From: Nageia nagi
Lineage: Eukaryota > Pinophyta
Length of the DNA stretch: 64,000 nt
Reading direction: 5' to 3'
Assembly (NCBI GenBank): GCA_050084985.1
Contig: JBITNC010000001.1
Coordinates: 197,780,001-197,844,000 of the forward strand
Positions 44,151 through 56,485 of this stretch are shown piece by piece; position 1 is the first letter of the stretch; the number at the start of each line of letters is the position of its first letter. The translations under genes were made by a program, and so were the position numbers. The notes below the pieces were generated by a model, which was given only the letters and a program-made list of their open reading frames with translations, made no database searches and had not been told where the DNA came from.

Positions 44151-44374
44151 ATACTATTTGAATTAATATTGGACAATATTTTCTTTAAATAGGGGATCAT
44201 GTTCTTACCTATGTTCAGAACATTTTAAATTATAAATAATATTTTGAACAATGTATGGATTTAAATTTTTAATTCATTCATATGTTTTAAATGATCATTA
44301 GATTTTGAATATAACACAATATACATAATATTGATTTTTCAACCAAACGAATACACAATATAATTATCTAATTG

Positions 44375-44460
44375 AACAATGCAATCATTTGATTGTATAA
44401 TACAACTAGAGGCTCCACTATGTAATCGTCTAGTTGCATCATGCAATCATTTCAATAGAG
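44375..44460. repeat. Left subterminal repeats of the hAT-like relic
   Basis: Units such as TGCAATCATTTGATTGTATA and TCTAGTTGCATCATGCAATC occur here. They match the reverse complement of the units at 53575-53680. Confidence 0.6.
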
Positions 44461-44799
44461 TTTGATATTTTGAATTACAAATTAGATTTTTAATGATATA
44501 GTTAATTTATGCATATGTGTTTTGTAAAGTGTATGGATTTTATATCAATGTTGTGACATAATTTTATCTTTAACTTTGAATGATTTTTAGATGTTGATTT
44601 TGAAAATATACTATTTATATAAATGGAAAAATATTGGCAATCACATACCTTAAAAAATAATAATATGGAACTTAAATGTATTACATGTTACATTTGTTAA
44701 CATGCTAAGGAATTTGATCTCTATCAAAACCAATTCTAATGAAATATAAACATTGGATAAAATACATATAACTGAAATAGTTTCTCAAAACTTTGATCA

Positions 44800-45261
44800 T
44801 CAAATATCTTGTTCGTGTTTATCATTTTTGGAATAGTCACTATTTCAACATTTATAACATCACTAGTGCCTACTATATTATTCATACCTCTCTACTCTAT
44901 TGAAGACATTCATGTTTCCATAGCCCTATCTATAGGAAAATTATCTACAGATTAACATGATACATATACTCTCAAACAAGCATATAAATTCTTATCCAAT
45001 TTATTTTGAAGTTTTGAATTAATAAAATATGGTGCATTGTATACTCTTTTACCTTCCACTAAATAAAAAATATTTATTTGAAATAATTCATGTAATAAAA
45101 ATGTGCACTTCTATTTTCTTGTAACACACTACTTGGATAAATTTTCTCCATATACGAGTAATAACATTGACCTGTAATGGTTTTGTTAAGTATATAAATT
45201 AATCAACCATTGTAAGTTTGAAATGATCATATTGATTCACTCATAAATCATTTTGTAGAAT
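44800..45261 (-). pseudogene. Probable C-terminal part of hAT-like transposase
   Basis: With one target-site copy removed, the minus-strand frame from 51081 can continue here. Readable blocks are INMIISNLQWLINLYT, LVEGKRVYNAPYFINSK, LQNKLDKNLYACLRVYV and MNNIVGTSDVINVEIVTIPK. No conserved hAT dimerisation motif could be recognised with confidence. Confidence 0.4.
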
Positions 45262-45506
45262 TGATAAGGGATCAAAAATTGAATACCATTACTTAAAAAT
45301 GTGTTACAATATATAAGCATATTCATTGCCTAAAAATAGAAAATTTATCTATCTAACTAATGCTTAAAAGGAGGAAACTAACTAACAAATTCCTAAAAAT
45401 AGGATAACCATAAATTATGCCAATAATTAGCTAAATATATGAAAGCCACTAATTAAATAAATCCTAATAAATAAATAAATCCTAATGCTAATTCTAATCC
45501 CCACCA
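45262..45506 (-). repeat. 3' LTR of gypsy element E (245 bp)
   Basis: Direct repeat of 50859-51080. It shares AAATTGAATACCATTACTT, TTACAATATATA and AAAGGAGGAAACTAACTAAC. It is slightly longer through extra TAAATAAATCCTAA-type units near its right end. Confidence 0.93.
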
Positions 45507-45517
45507 TTCCTCCCAAT
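45507..45517 (-). other. Polypurine tract of element E
   Basis: The minus strand reads TTGGGAGGAA directly before the LTR start TGGTGGGGATTAG. Confidence 0.8.
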
Positions 45518-45519
45518 AA

Positions 45520-46000
45520 TAATAGCATTGGACTCCAATACATTCAAAAGAGAATGAAAATATTGAAGCATGCAATGATGTGAAATCCATCGAACTTGAT
45601 GAGGAAGTTATCTTTGTTTTGTAACAAGGTAGGAAGTAATAGATACCTTATGAGTTTAGAATGTTTTTATATTAAAAAATGATTTTTGGAGAGTAGAATC
45701 AAAGAATTAAGAAGCAAATCTACATGGTGAGTGGGATGAATCTCTATGCTGGTAGGTTGAGGTAAAAAGCATTCTCAGAAACCTATTTAATGATACTATA
45801 TGGTCCATACCAAATGTGTTTTATATTAATAAATGCATTGTATTTGAATTCATGTTTATAAAGATGGAGCCAAACTCTATCACCAACCTAAAAATAATGA
45901 GGAAATTTATGCTTATCCATTTGAATTTTTTGCTTCTCTTACAGTGTGTGCTAAAGAATCCCAACCACTATGCACTGAAGATTCTAGAGATGATGAATAA
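45520..46000 (-). pseudogene. Post-integrase region of element E, possible chromodomain relic
   Basis: In broken frames one reads GDRVWLHLYKHEFKYNA and YGPYSIIK (the usual GDxVxL-x-L and GPYxIxx of the integrase tail), then VRWISHHCMLQYFHSLL near 45550, which could be a decayed chromodomain (family: VQWxxxPxxxATWExxxxLxxxFP). The last point is weak. Confidence 0.5.
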
Positions 46001-46770
46001 ATGCACTGAACTTATGTTATTCTTTCTAAATATGAGAAATAGTTGGAGAATAAAGTGCCAAGGGTAAATAATATGGTGCCAAGGGCTGAAATCCAAGGTA
46101 AACCTCAAAAGGCAAGTGGCCTATGGAAGAATGCATTGCTCGATTGTAGGCATGTTCAATATGAGTGAGACTCAAATCACATTTGGAAAGAAAATGATGA
46201 TGGTAGATCCTCAAAAATTATACTAAGGTACAATTTAAAAATATTAATTTATCCATTGATTTATGGGTCAAATGTATTGGAAAAGTTGAAAGAGAATCCC
46301 AAAAATTTCCAAAGAGAATGCCAAAAATAGCCCACAAAGCATGGATCACAATCTAAAATAATGCTAGTAGGAAGTCGGAAAGATCTCCATATAACATCAA
46401 ATAAGTCTTATAGTAGGGAATAAACTTAGTCATTTTTTTGAAATGATCCCCTACCAAAAATATGCAATCATGATGAAGAATTGTAGGTAGCAAACCATTC
46501 ACTATGTCCATGGAAATGCTTTCCTAAGGATGACTAGGAATGGGAAGTGGGCAACTAAGATCCAATTTATGTTATGCTAGTTTAAAATGATAACAAATAA
46601 AACATCGATGAAGAAAATATAGTACATACTAAAGCACGTGTGGTCAAAAGAAGAAATGTTGAAGGTGGTGCAAAGTCTTATGATTGCCAAAGTGTCCATC
46701 ATAAAGTGTAGAATGCACTTCCTTAAGAAGCATTGGATGATGATCTTTAGCACATATAGTTTGTCCAACT
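46001..46770 (-). pseudogene. Gypsy integrase, element E
   Basis: From right to left: DGHFGNHKTLHHLQ-like zinc-binding region (about 46700), SMDIVNGL (first catalytic aspartate) near 46500, GDHFKKMTKFIP, and the open block 46214-46026 with HIEHAYNRAMHSSIGHLPFE and VYLGFQPLAPYYLP (family: AYNxxxHSSTGxSPFEVxYGxxPxxP). The catalytic glutamate region (TAYHPQTDGQ in the family) is unreadable. Confidence 0.8.
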
Positions 46771-48005
46771 AATAAAGCAAACCATCCTTAAGATGAAAAT
46801 ATAAATATGGTTCCAATTTAGATGAAGAAGGATGCATAAGTTTGGAAATTGTTTTACTAAAATTAGGATCTATAGCATACTGAAAAATCCATGTTTAGAA
46901 ACCAACATGTGAAAGTGAGACAATGGCCAAAGTGTGAACAGTCAAAGGATGACTTAAATAATCAATAATTGATTTGGTATTTTTATTTTGATATATAATG
47001 ACCAAATAGAAAAATTGGAGGTAATAATACCATTTCATATGTTGAGATTCCTCAATTTTTGACTATGATTGAAGAAATTACAATGGCATGTGATCAATGT
47101 GAATAATTATTTCTTTACTAAGGATGTAGTGGCATCAATACTTGATGGATTGAAATAGAACATACAACTCCTTATCATATGTATAATAGTTCCATTTTAT
47201 GATAAAAAAATGCTCTAAATGATAGCCCATTGGATGACCATTTTATTTCAACACAAAACGAAGAGAAAATTAAGAACCATCTATCTTGATCTCAAAAGGT
47301 TGATTCAAATAAAGAAGAACCAAGATTGGAGTAGAGCAAAGTTGATTCTTGATAGTATTGAAAGAAATGGTGTGATTATCAATACATTGAAAAGGAACAT
47401 GAATTTGAGTTAGTTGATGTAATGGAGTAGTAATAGCTAAATAGTTAGAAATAAACTTTCTATAGAATATAGCAAGCCTAAGGAAACTTCGCAAATATGT
47501 GAGAGTATAAGGATGTGACCACTTCTATAGTACTTAAAATTTAGTAGGATCAACTGTAACACCTCATTTATCAATTATGAATCATAAATAAGAGATAGAA
47601 TATTGAGCAAAAGAACATTTGGAAAACTAACAAAGAGTTAGTGTTGTTGAAGAATGAGTAAAATATGCTATAAATTCTACAAATTTTCCTCTCATGTTTT
47701 GGAGTAAATAAGAATATCATCCAAATATATGATAACTAACTAATCCCATCAATCACAAAAACTTCATTTATCATCCTTATGAAAGTAGAAAGAGTATTAG
47801 TTAGCCCAAAATGCATAACAAGCTACTTGAAGAGACTAAAATATGTTTTGAATGTTGTCTTCCATGTGTCTTCTAGTTGCACCCAAATTTGATGATATTT
47901 ACTCTTAAGATCTGATTTAGAGAATAATTTAGTACCTTGAAGCTGATCAATCAAGTCATCAATGTGTGGAATAGGGTACCAATTCTTTATTATGATTTTG
48001 TTCAA
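46771..48005 (-). pseudogene. Gypsy RT and RNase H, element E
   Basis: The block 48005-47823 reads INKIIIKNWYPIPHIDDLID-like text (here MNKIIIKNWYPIPHIDDLID) then LFSKSDLKSKYHQI, the palm start with its first catalytic aspartate (family: FSKLDLRSGYHQI), and TFKTYFSLF. The block 47494-47270 reads RSFLRLAIFYRKFISNYLAI, FNTIKNQLCSTPILV and LNQPFEIKIDGS, the RT thumb and start of RNase H. The YVDD motif between them lies in an unreadable part. RNase H further left is heavily decayed. Confidence 0.88.
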
Positions 48006-48413
48006 TTCTTAAAAGTTGATGCAAAAATGCCAAGTGCCATATTTTTTAAGGATGAAAAGAACAAGAGACGCCAAAGGATAAATGATGTGTTTGATGAATC
48101 CTTTAGCTAATGAGTCTTCAATTTGGTGCTTAATTTCCATATTATGTGTAATGTAATTTTGGTAAAATGGTGTATTTGGGAGAGAAAATCCAAGAAGTAA
48201 ATCAATTGCATGATTTATTGGTCTATTTGAAGGAAGTGTAGAACGTGTTTGGAAAGCATATGAATATGATTGAATAAGATTGTCAATATCTACATAATTA
48301 GTGGGAATGATGTCAATGCTATGATATGAATCCAATTGGTATCTAAGGAAGATAAGAGCTAGTTCAACAACATTATTTAATTCTTTACAAGCTTGCTTGC
48401 ATGTATGTACCAA
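48006..48413 (-). pseudogene. Protease-RT linker and RT entry, element E
   Basis: A 134-codon open block. Its end reads INHAIDLLLGFSLPNTPFYQ, followed by MEIKHQIEDSLAKGFIKHII and LVLFILKKYGTWHFCINF. This matches the gypsy RT entry (HxIDLxPGxxxPxxxxYR, E-I-x-x-Q-I-x-x-L-L-x-K-G-x-I, PVLLVxKKDGTWRMCVD). Confidence 0.88.
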
Positions 48414-48448
48414 ATTATTATTTTATAAAGAATGATAAGTCCTATGGA

Positions 48449-48790
48449 TTAGGTACTTATGGTTATATTTATATAATATATATGTTTTTTCAAAATCTTC
48501 ATAGTAGGATCTTTGATCACACTGATATGGTTTACCAAGTATGATTCCATGTTGGTGATATTGCAAGTGATCATATCGATAAACTTAGGACCCAAAGCAA
48601 AAGAAAATATGCAAAAATTTGTGATCCTTATGGATGAACCACTATCCTTGCATCCCAATGAATATGGGTGATGATGGGATTCTATGGGAAGCTTAAATTT
48701 ATTGATAATGGACCTCACAATTAGATTTTTTATATTAGCCATTATCAATAATACAATCCATAGTAAAGTCATGTGTTAGATGTGTAAGAG
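48449..48790 (-). pseudogene. Gypsy protease remnant, element E
   Basis: Broken frames starting near 48790 with DCIIDNG-like text (active-site DxG region), then INKFKLPIESHHHPYSLG and FIDMITCNITNMESYLV (family: VxCDVVxMDxCHxLLGRPW). Confidence 0.7.
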
Positions 48791-49019
48791 TGAGAAATAA
48801 ACTATCATGAGTGTCAAGAGACACAAGATAATGCATCAAAGAAACCTTATTAAGGGCTTATTGTAACTTATCATAAGGTTTATATTCACCTTTGTATTCA
48901 ATGAGGGCATCATGTACTCATTTATTGGTCATTTGTATAAATAAATTCTTCTTTTTTAATGTAAAATATTCAAAAATATCATATCCTTACTTTTTACAAT
49001 AGTTACAAAAGTTACCATA

Positions 49020-50196
49020 TTTATTTGAATAAGAGGAAGAAGAAGAACCTTTTTTTCCTTTGAATAATTATCCTAACTTAAAGAAGATGAATTATCAAAC
49101 TTGAAAGAATTTTGTGAGTTGGATAAATGAAAAGATGCTTTAGAAGCATGGTATTTCTCCTCTGCTAATTGTGCATGACTAAAAGCTACATCAATTTTAT
49201 TAGAATCCACAAATTTTACCTCCCAAAATAATGGTTTTATTAAGCCACTCTTAAAGTTAAGAATCAAATGAACATCAAAATGATCTCTTTGTAGTAAAAT
49301 CCTTAAGTGGTTGAAGTTGTTTATGTAATCCAAAATAGATTGTAGGTATCCTTGCTAAAGATGAAGTCATTGAACTTAAAGGTTTTGCAAATGATTGGGT
49401 GGGTAAAATGTATTACCTATAAATGAGATAAGATCATTCTACATAGTGAGTTATTGCTCATGTACGACCATCTTTGTGATTCTAGAAAGCTTTAGGAGAG
49501 CATAGAAAACCTTATCATCCTCTAAGGTTTTATTGAAATCAAACCATGTTTCCATATCAAGAACCCATGAGTTTAGAACATCTGCATCTCAAACTACACT
49601 ATAGACTATTACTTAACACTTTTCTTGTCAAGTGTTTGGTTGGGAGTATCGATATCATTTACCTTATTAGCCAAATCTACCATAATTTTAGTAAGCTTAA
49701 TGACTTTTTTATCTAAGTTTGTAGTAACCATAGATTTTGCTTGCATAACTACCAGATTTTAGTTTAGGGAACACACCTACTAATAATAGAAAATCAAAAC
49801 TCTCTATTTAAACCTTAAAATTAATTTTTTTGTGCCATAAACTAATACCCCAAAATCAAGTGTTACAAGTAATTGGAACAATATATTCACTCTTTAAATA
49901 AATAATTAGATTAATAAAATATTAATGTAATTTTTCAAACTTAAACACCAAGCCTTAGGAGGAGATGAGAATTAGGTTTCAAGGGGAAGCACCGTTGGCA
50001 TGCCTCCCCCATCATGATATGGGGAGAATTGTTTTGTTTTGATAGTACTTATGACACCAAATTTGGAGAGTGTAGTAGGTAGAGAATAAGTGTTTGATGA
50101 TGCCAAAAGGGCCATGAAGTTTAAGAGGATGTCATTAAGAGAGAAATCATCCATTTTTAGAAATAAGAAGTGTGCAAATGATAGGTGAATATACAC
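49020..50196 (-). pseudogene. Gypsy gag remnant, element E
   Basis: The N-terminal block 50196-49972 and a later block 49333-49073 (MDYINNFNHLRILLQRDHFD, ILNFKSGLIKPLFWEV, FSHAQLAEEKYHAS) correspond to the gypsy gag core end (family: Y-x-x-x-F-x-x-L-x, F-x-x-GLxxxIxxxV, A-x-x-x-A-x-x-x-E). A zinc-knuckle-like CNYCKK is readable near 48990. Frameshifts lie between the blocks. Confidence 0.75.
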
Positions 50197-50844
50197 TATA
50201 ATACTAAACTATGAATGATAAGTAAAAATATGCTAACAACTTTTATGAACAGTTAAAATAAATCTAGTCCTCATTCAAGAGAAGCTTAACATCATTCAGG
50301 ATGGGAGTTGCATGAGCAATAAGGAGGAGTAAGCTATTCGGATTTAGTGGAGAGGGTGTGATGGTTAGCTAAAAAAATTATCTCAAAACTTAATGAAATA
50401 AACATGCTAACCTAAAGGAACACATGTATCACTAAGAATGAATGAAATAATGCATGTAGCAAACTCAAATGAATATAATCTTTAGGATGCAATGCCAAGT
50501 ATACACCAATGTTCTTAAACGGGTTATACACATACTTTCAAAACATGCATAATGTAGAAAATATGAGCAAGGAAGTATGTAAGGTATACATTAGTCTTAG
50601 ATAAATGAAAAATCAATTCCAATACATCTATTATAGATACGCACAACAGAGCAATCCTTGAAAAAGATCATGAGTCTAAAATTGGAAGATAACATGACAA
50701 ATATATTATACTTGCTAGAAGAATGAGATAGTAACCACTGTTATCTAGAAATAAGGTTCCCATCTTACTAAAAAGAAATCATGATTATAGTGATCATCAT
50801 GTGCTCACCAAGATAAATCTGCTAAGAGCCAAAGGAGTGGAATA

Positions 50845-50858
50845 GGCTTTGATACCAA
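50845..50858 (-). other. Primer binding site of element E (tRNA-iMet)
   Basis: The minus strand reads TTGGTATCAAAGCC directly after the LTR end. It has one mismatch to TGGTATCAGAGCC. Confidence 0.9.
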
Positions 50859-51080
50859 TGAAAAGGGTTCAAAATTGAATACCATTACTTGAAAATATGT
50901 TACAATATATAGGTATATTCATTTCCTAAAAATAGAAAATTTATCTAAATAATATTTAAAAGGAGGAAACTAACTAACAAATTCTCAAAAATAGGATAAT
51001 TATGAACTATGCCAATAATTAGCTAAATCTATGAAAGCCACTAATTAAATAAATGCTAATGCTAATGCTAATCCCTATCA
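50859..51080 (-). repeat. 5' LTR of gypsy element E (222 bp)
   Basis: Direct repeat of 45262-45506. The minus strand starts TGATAGGGATTAG and ends in TTTTCA before the primer site. It carries a GCTAAT trinucleotide-pair run near its start. Confidence 0.93.
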
Positions 51081-53230
51081 AGAATACCATTTATATTTAA
51101 GTCATTTACATCAACAAATTTACTTAAATATGAGGTCAAAGATTCTAAGTAATTACAAAATAATGAACTTATAAGTTCCTTCCCTTTTATAGGATTTCAA
51201 AACCAAGGATTGATGACACCCATGCCTTCAAGAAAATCATCCCTTGTAAAGGGTTCTCGAATCTTTGATGATAATTTATTTGTGACCTTTGTTAATTTGA
51301 TATGTATTTATAATATAATAGTAACTAAGAGAGTTTTACCCATTTTCACCTATTTATAAGTTGCTCCATCCAAATCAATTCTTTTATTAAGAACATACAT
51401 ATGTTTATCTTTACCATCAAAACTAATGCAACGATGATCATTGATATCAAATTTTAAATAATTTTTAGGATGCTTATGTTTATCAACATTTTCCATATTT
51501 CAAAATGAGTAGCATTAAGTATATCCTCTAATACATATAACATATCTAATGATTGGCAAACCCTTTTTCTTAAATGTATAAAATCAACTACATATATTGA
51601 TGTTTGTTGAGAATTTTTTACCAAGCAATATATTTCCTACAACTTTGGAATAATTCCATTTAAAGTTAGTAAAGTTTCTAAATCTATAAAATGTTCCAAT
51701 AAATCCTTTTCCTTGCTAACTTATCTTCTATATTTAAACATAAAACTTGTGAAAGATTGATATTCATCTAATATTTTGCATGTAGGTTTATAAAAGGAAA
51801 TCCATCTTGTGTCAACAACTTTTAGAATTTTTTTTCTATTTGTTATTATAATTGCAAATTTTTGAAAGTCTCTATATCATTTTAGATCATTGGCTATGTA
51901 GGCATGCACATCTCAAATAAGATATTCTACATTTGGTACATGGTCCTTTGTAATTAAGGTTTTATATGAAAGATTCATTCTATGTGTCATGCAATCTATT
52001 GGGATCATATACGAAGCAAGTATTATTTGTAGATATACAAAAAGACTTTTAGTTACCCTACATTAATGAGGCACCATTAACATCAACACATATAATATTT
52101 TATGCAATTGAGAAATAATCAATTTTAATAATGTTTAAATTATAAATGACTAAGTTATACAAGTTTTGTGCATTGCAACTCTATTTCATTTTCTTATTAG
52201 ATAATAGAGGTGATTCCTGGTTATGATTTTAAAAAATGTAAACATACATACAAACCCATGATGTGTTTTCAACTATTGTTACTTCATCAATAAAGGGAAA
52301 TATGAATTATGATTTCTTTAACTTTTTATTTCAAATCTTCCTTTCCAATCAATGCTAGATAATTTACAAATTTCCATGCACTTATGTTGGATTAGTGGGA
52401 TTACAAAATGTTTTTTATACCTATCTTTCAATATAAAATTTTATAATCTACAAAATTTGAAATTGGCCTTCCTCTTTTCAATGTGGAATATAGTGTAGAA
52501 TTGTATATTTTTTTCTACCAATTAAGAATCCATAACTTTAACAAATTAATCTTAAATAGTCACACCTTTCTCATTGAGGTCTTGTTATTTTTGAAAAAAA
52601 ATTATACTTTAATTTTTGTATCTCATTAATTTAGTTAGTATCATATCCTTCTCTATTGTTGAGTAATAAAAATTTCTATAATGTTTATCAATTATTTCCA
52701 ACTTTAATTGGATTCTATGGTCTTTGCTAAGTTTCCAACTACATATAGTGCATTCTACATTTAGTTGGTTCACTGCAATCTTATTTTGCAATTGGTTCAA
52801 TGAAATGATATTTAATAACCTAATAAAACTTAAAATTCCTTCATATCATCTACCTAATCCTCTTCTTATATTTATATTCTTAAGAATATTATTCATTTTT
52901 ATATGTGTTATTATAATTTTTTGGGATTCCATCTCCTGTTGAATTTTGAAACTATGGACATGGTCAACTCCAAGTCCTTTATTAAATTATATTTTTTATT
53001 TAGAATGCATTTCATTGATTGAAATATCCTTTGGAGAAAAATATTCTAGTGGTGGTGTTTCCTCATCAATTTCATCTTTGTTATATGCCACATTAATACT
53101 TTCTAGCAATGGCATATTATCATCAAGTTGATATTCTAAAAATTGGAAATGATAATGTTTCATTTTATAATCAAAATAAGGTATATCACTAACACATAGT
53201 ATAGTTCTATTATATTCATGGTATAAGTTC
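51081..53230 (-). pseudogene. hAT-like transposase relic (DUF4371-type)
   Basis: Readable from right to left. Near 52735 NVECTICSWKLSKDHRIQLK resembles the BED-finger region (VKCxxC) of this family. Near 51995 MIPIDCMTHRMNLSYKTL (family: CMAHRxNLxxQxL) is followed by VHAYIANDLK-stop-YRDFQK and ILKVVDTRWISFYKP near 51810 (family: RNVxTRWISMLxP). These are characteristic of plant hAT-related DUF4371 transposases, which cut and paste DNA elements. The N-terminal open block 53232-52996 is acidic. The frame has many stops. Confidence 0.7.
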
Positions 53231-53239
53231 ACCTACAAA

Positions 53240-55616
53240 TATTACTATTAAATTTTTTATATTAATCGATAGAAAATTGTAACATATTTTTTAATCTTCA
53301 AGTAACCATATTTTCAAATGTGGGTTGAGAATCCCTTTTTTATGGTTGTCTAAAATATGATAAATACCATTTTTTGATGTGGTGTTAACATGTTTATTAT
53401 AATTCTTATTTGAATTCATTGTACCTATAAAAAGATAACTCATTTTGATTAATCATTTATTTATGAAATTGATAAAATACTATAGTAACTTGAAATAAAT
53501 AATTATGACATTGTTAGGCAAAAGAGAAATGAATGTTGTAATAGGTTGATTGCATTTTGCAAACAAAAAGATGATCTTGCAATTTGGAAATCACATCATG
53601 CAACTAATCGATTGCATGATGCAATTAGATGGTTGCATCTTGCAACTGATAGGTTGTATTATGCAACTATTTGGTTGTATCCACAACCTTTGGTAATTTG
53701 GTAATACTTTATGTAGATTGAAATGATTAAATCAAAATGATAAAATCTAATATGTTTTTTTGTATATTCACTATAAATTGCTTATTGTAATAGTTATATG
53801 GTTAATGGAATTTGGTAATACTTATCATGTATCAATTACATATTGCAGTTTAGGGTATAACATTTGTTTATATCAAATGGGTATAAGAGGTTATTTGGTT
53901 ACTCATATACATTTGCTCAATCTCTATTGTATAGATATTTGCAAATCCAAATGGTTTAATAATAATATTTTTATGCAAAACATATCATTATCCTAGGGTA
54001 GTTATTCCATGAAGATTTTCTCTTTACCTTAAAAAGGGAAACAAATCTTATTTTTACCCCATTGATATAGATTTGGGCATGGAAGCATACCATTATCTTT
54101 CATTAGCATGGTATTACTTAATCAACCCATGAGATTGAGCTATTTTTTAGACTATAAGGAATCCTTTTGATTGAAAAAAATATTAAAGTGTATAGGACTA
54201 AATTTATGAATTTTGGAATTGATTTGTCACTAAAAACACACAACTAACCTAATTTATTTACTATTATTTGTGAGTGTATAACTTTGAAAACCAAACAACC
54301 ACCATAAGATATAAGTATATTTTCCATTTGCATTGATTGGTGATCTTATATGATAAAAAAAAGGTTATGGAAGTGCTAAAGGGTAATAACCATTACACAA
54401 ATCATTTTAAAAATAACCTTTTATCTTTACCCTTAGAAATGTACATATAAAAGAAGATACTTGGATTGCATCATCAAGAGTTTATCCTCATAAATAGAGC
54501 CATAAATAGGTCTCTTGTACTTTATCACTAAGGACCTAGGCTATACTATAATTTCATCATTGAGATAATCTTCCATTAGGTCATTATTTTGAGTGATTTT
54601 AAATAATGGAAGATGAGGGTTTCAATTGAAAAGGTCATGGATCACTATAAATCTAAGTGATAATATTGAGGGGTAAAACTACTAAGGGTATTAAAAAATG
54701 ATTTAATTTTTTTGGTAAATTGGTAAGTTTTTAAAAAGGGTTAGTTTTTATCATATAGGGCTTTACAAGTAGGGATTTAATAAAATAAAATAGAAGGTGA
54801 TAAATTTTAAAAATAAAGGGTTTTTAAATCCTGTGAATGCACATGTTTTGAAGGATTTCTATTTAGTGACCCCTCCATTTTATAATTAGTTATTCACCAA
54901 TTGCCTATGAGATCATCACTAAAAGTTGGCTTCCTATGATGGTGATTAATAACTGCTTGTGTATGGTCATATAAACCATCGCTAAAGGACACACAAAGGT
55001 GACTATTCATTTCCCTTTTAAACTATAAAGTGGTAGTTTAAAGCTTCCACCTAATAGTTATTTTTTTTAAAGGTGTAATATGGAAGTATTATTTCATCAT
55101 AAAATGTAATGGAAGAGTGATTCCATACTAAACACTCCTTGGTTACCTGAGGTACATTATCCCTATAGATCAATCATAGTTCTGGCCATGGGCTACCAAA
55201 GGATGGCCCAATGGGATTGACTAGTCACCATTCATTCTCTTATCTTACTCATCCTAGCATAAGATTGGAGGCACCCAAAGGAAAACTTAACTACACATCT
55301 ATAGTGGACTAGTCTATAGATATCCAACATAATACCTTTTCATTCTTGTAACAAACTTGTCAAAAAGTGACATAATGCTTGTATCAAAATATTTTATTAT
55401 TGTAAAGCTTATTTGAATCATTTAAGCATAATTATGTAAGTGTTGATCTTATAGGTATTTTTGATCATTAGAGCATAATTATAGAACATGTTTGAATCTT
55501 ATTATTATTACCTTTATGCTCATGTTTCATCTAAATTATATAATCTTCATATCTAAAAATGGGACCTAAAAGATTACAATTGTTGTAATAAACATATCAA
55601 AAAGTCAAAATATATA
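53240..55616. other. Gene-free stretch
   Basis: The left part (to about 53690) is the end of the hAT-like relic with subterminal repeats. The rest has no recognisable coding region or element end. AT-rich with scattered homopolymer runs. Confidence 0.55.
53575..53680. repeat. Right subterminal repeats of the hAT-like relic
   Basis: About four units of 22-24 bp of the form TGCAACTAATCGATTGCATGA. They contain TGCAACT and TTGCAT in alternation and are inverted relative to 44375-44460. Confidence 0.65.
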
Positions 55617-56463
55617 TGTAGACACCTAGAAATGTCCCTTTTTTAACTAGTAAACATTGAAATAATCATAAATCTTTGCAACAATATAAAATAGGTTTAA
55701 AAACCATATTATTGGATAGCTCCCTTCAAGTACATGCAAAACAGGTGGTCACATGACTCTTTTTAGGTAAAATTGGCTATTTAGCGATCATTTTAATATT
55801 GTTACAAAATTGAAAACTAGTCACTAGCGACCCAAAATAGTCATTGATGTTTTGAGGTGATCACCGATGTTCGCCTAGTAATCATCGGTGACTGTAACAA
55901 CCGAACAAGAAACCAAAACAATGAGAGAAAGTTGAAATGTTTCATTCTTCCAAGATGATGTGGATAGAGGGGGTCAGTTATGACCTACGGTGGCTTTTCA
56001 CTTCCCTTTACTAGCCTTGGAACATCTCACCCAAAATCTATAAATACAAGCCAATACAAAGCAATAGAAAGAGGATCTTGACCCATTTTTGAAGTAGGGT
56101 AATGCTGCTAAAATCTTGTGAGCTCATACCTTTTATTGTTTTATGCTAGTTTCAATTCAATATATGTCATACATAGATGCTTTGATGTTATTATCTTTTG
56201 CATGTGTGTAGGATTTACAGGTTGTCCATATCAAGGAGAGAAGCAAGCAAATCAAAAATAATGAAGATCTAATACCTTCATTTTGGCAAATGGCATTTGT
56301 AAAAGCCCCTTCCAAGGGAAAATTGTAGTTTGAGTTGAAAATCAATATCAATTTACAATTACAACATGTTTATCTATTTTACATAATTTGAGGTTCAGTG
56401 AAGATTTAAGAATAATCGCATTTTATGTTATTCTACATTCCAGCTCTATTTTCATTGAAAACA
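55617..56463 (+). repeat. 5' LTR of gypsy element F (847 bp)
   Basis: Starts TGTAGACACCTAGAAATGTC and ends TTGAAAACA. It matches the reverse complement of 62959-63806 along its whole length with small changes. It is not preceded by a polypurine tract, which fits a 5' LTR next to flanking DNA. It contains short GATCACCGATG and TCATCGGTGACT type repeats in U3. Confidence 0.93.
56038..56046 (+). promoter_or_regulatory. TATA box of element F LTR
   Basis: CTATAAATA follows CACCCAAAAT. The opposite copy has the same box (TATTTATAG near 63374-63382), so it is conserved. It lies mid-LTR, consistent with the U3/R border. Confidence 0.75.
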
Positions 56464-56485
56464 TTCTGGCACTAGAAGGAGGGCC
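56464..56485 (+). other. Primer binding site of element F
   Basis: TTCTGGCACTAGAAGGAGGG begins directly after the LTR end. The TGGCxCxAGAAGGAGGG form occurs in related plant gypsy elements. The tRNA was not identified. Confidence 0.7.

Larger units (their letters stand above)
45262..51080 (-). mobile_element. Ty3/gypsy element E, complete with target duplication
   Basis: 5.82 kb, LTRs 45262-45506 and 50859-51080, target duplication AGAAT (45257-45261 and 51081-51085). On the minus strand: primer site for initiator tRNA-Met, gag, protease, RT-RNase H, integrase, polypurine tract. Short LTRs, compact size and the tRNA-iMet primer fit the chromovirus side of plant gypsy elements (for example the Reina lineage). 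All frames are broken. It inserted into the hAT-like transposase. Confidence 0.92.
44340..53690 (-). mobile_element. hAT-like DNA transposon relic, split by gypsy element E
   Basis: A decayed transposase runs on the minus strand from about 53230 to 51081 and seems to continue at 45261-44800, after removal of the gypsy insertion. Both ends carry short repeats with TTGCATCATGCAAT-type units in opposite orientation (44375-44460 and 53575-53680), as expected for subterminal repeats of hAT elements. Exact terminal inverted repeats and the 8-bp target duplication were not found, so the outer borders are approximate. Confidence 0.6.

Noticed and set aside
53575-53680. Short regular repeat considered as a CRISPR array
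   Set aside because: Units are adjacent without unique spacers, imperfect, and in eukaryotic transposon DNA.
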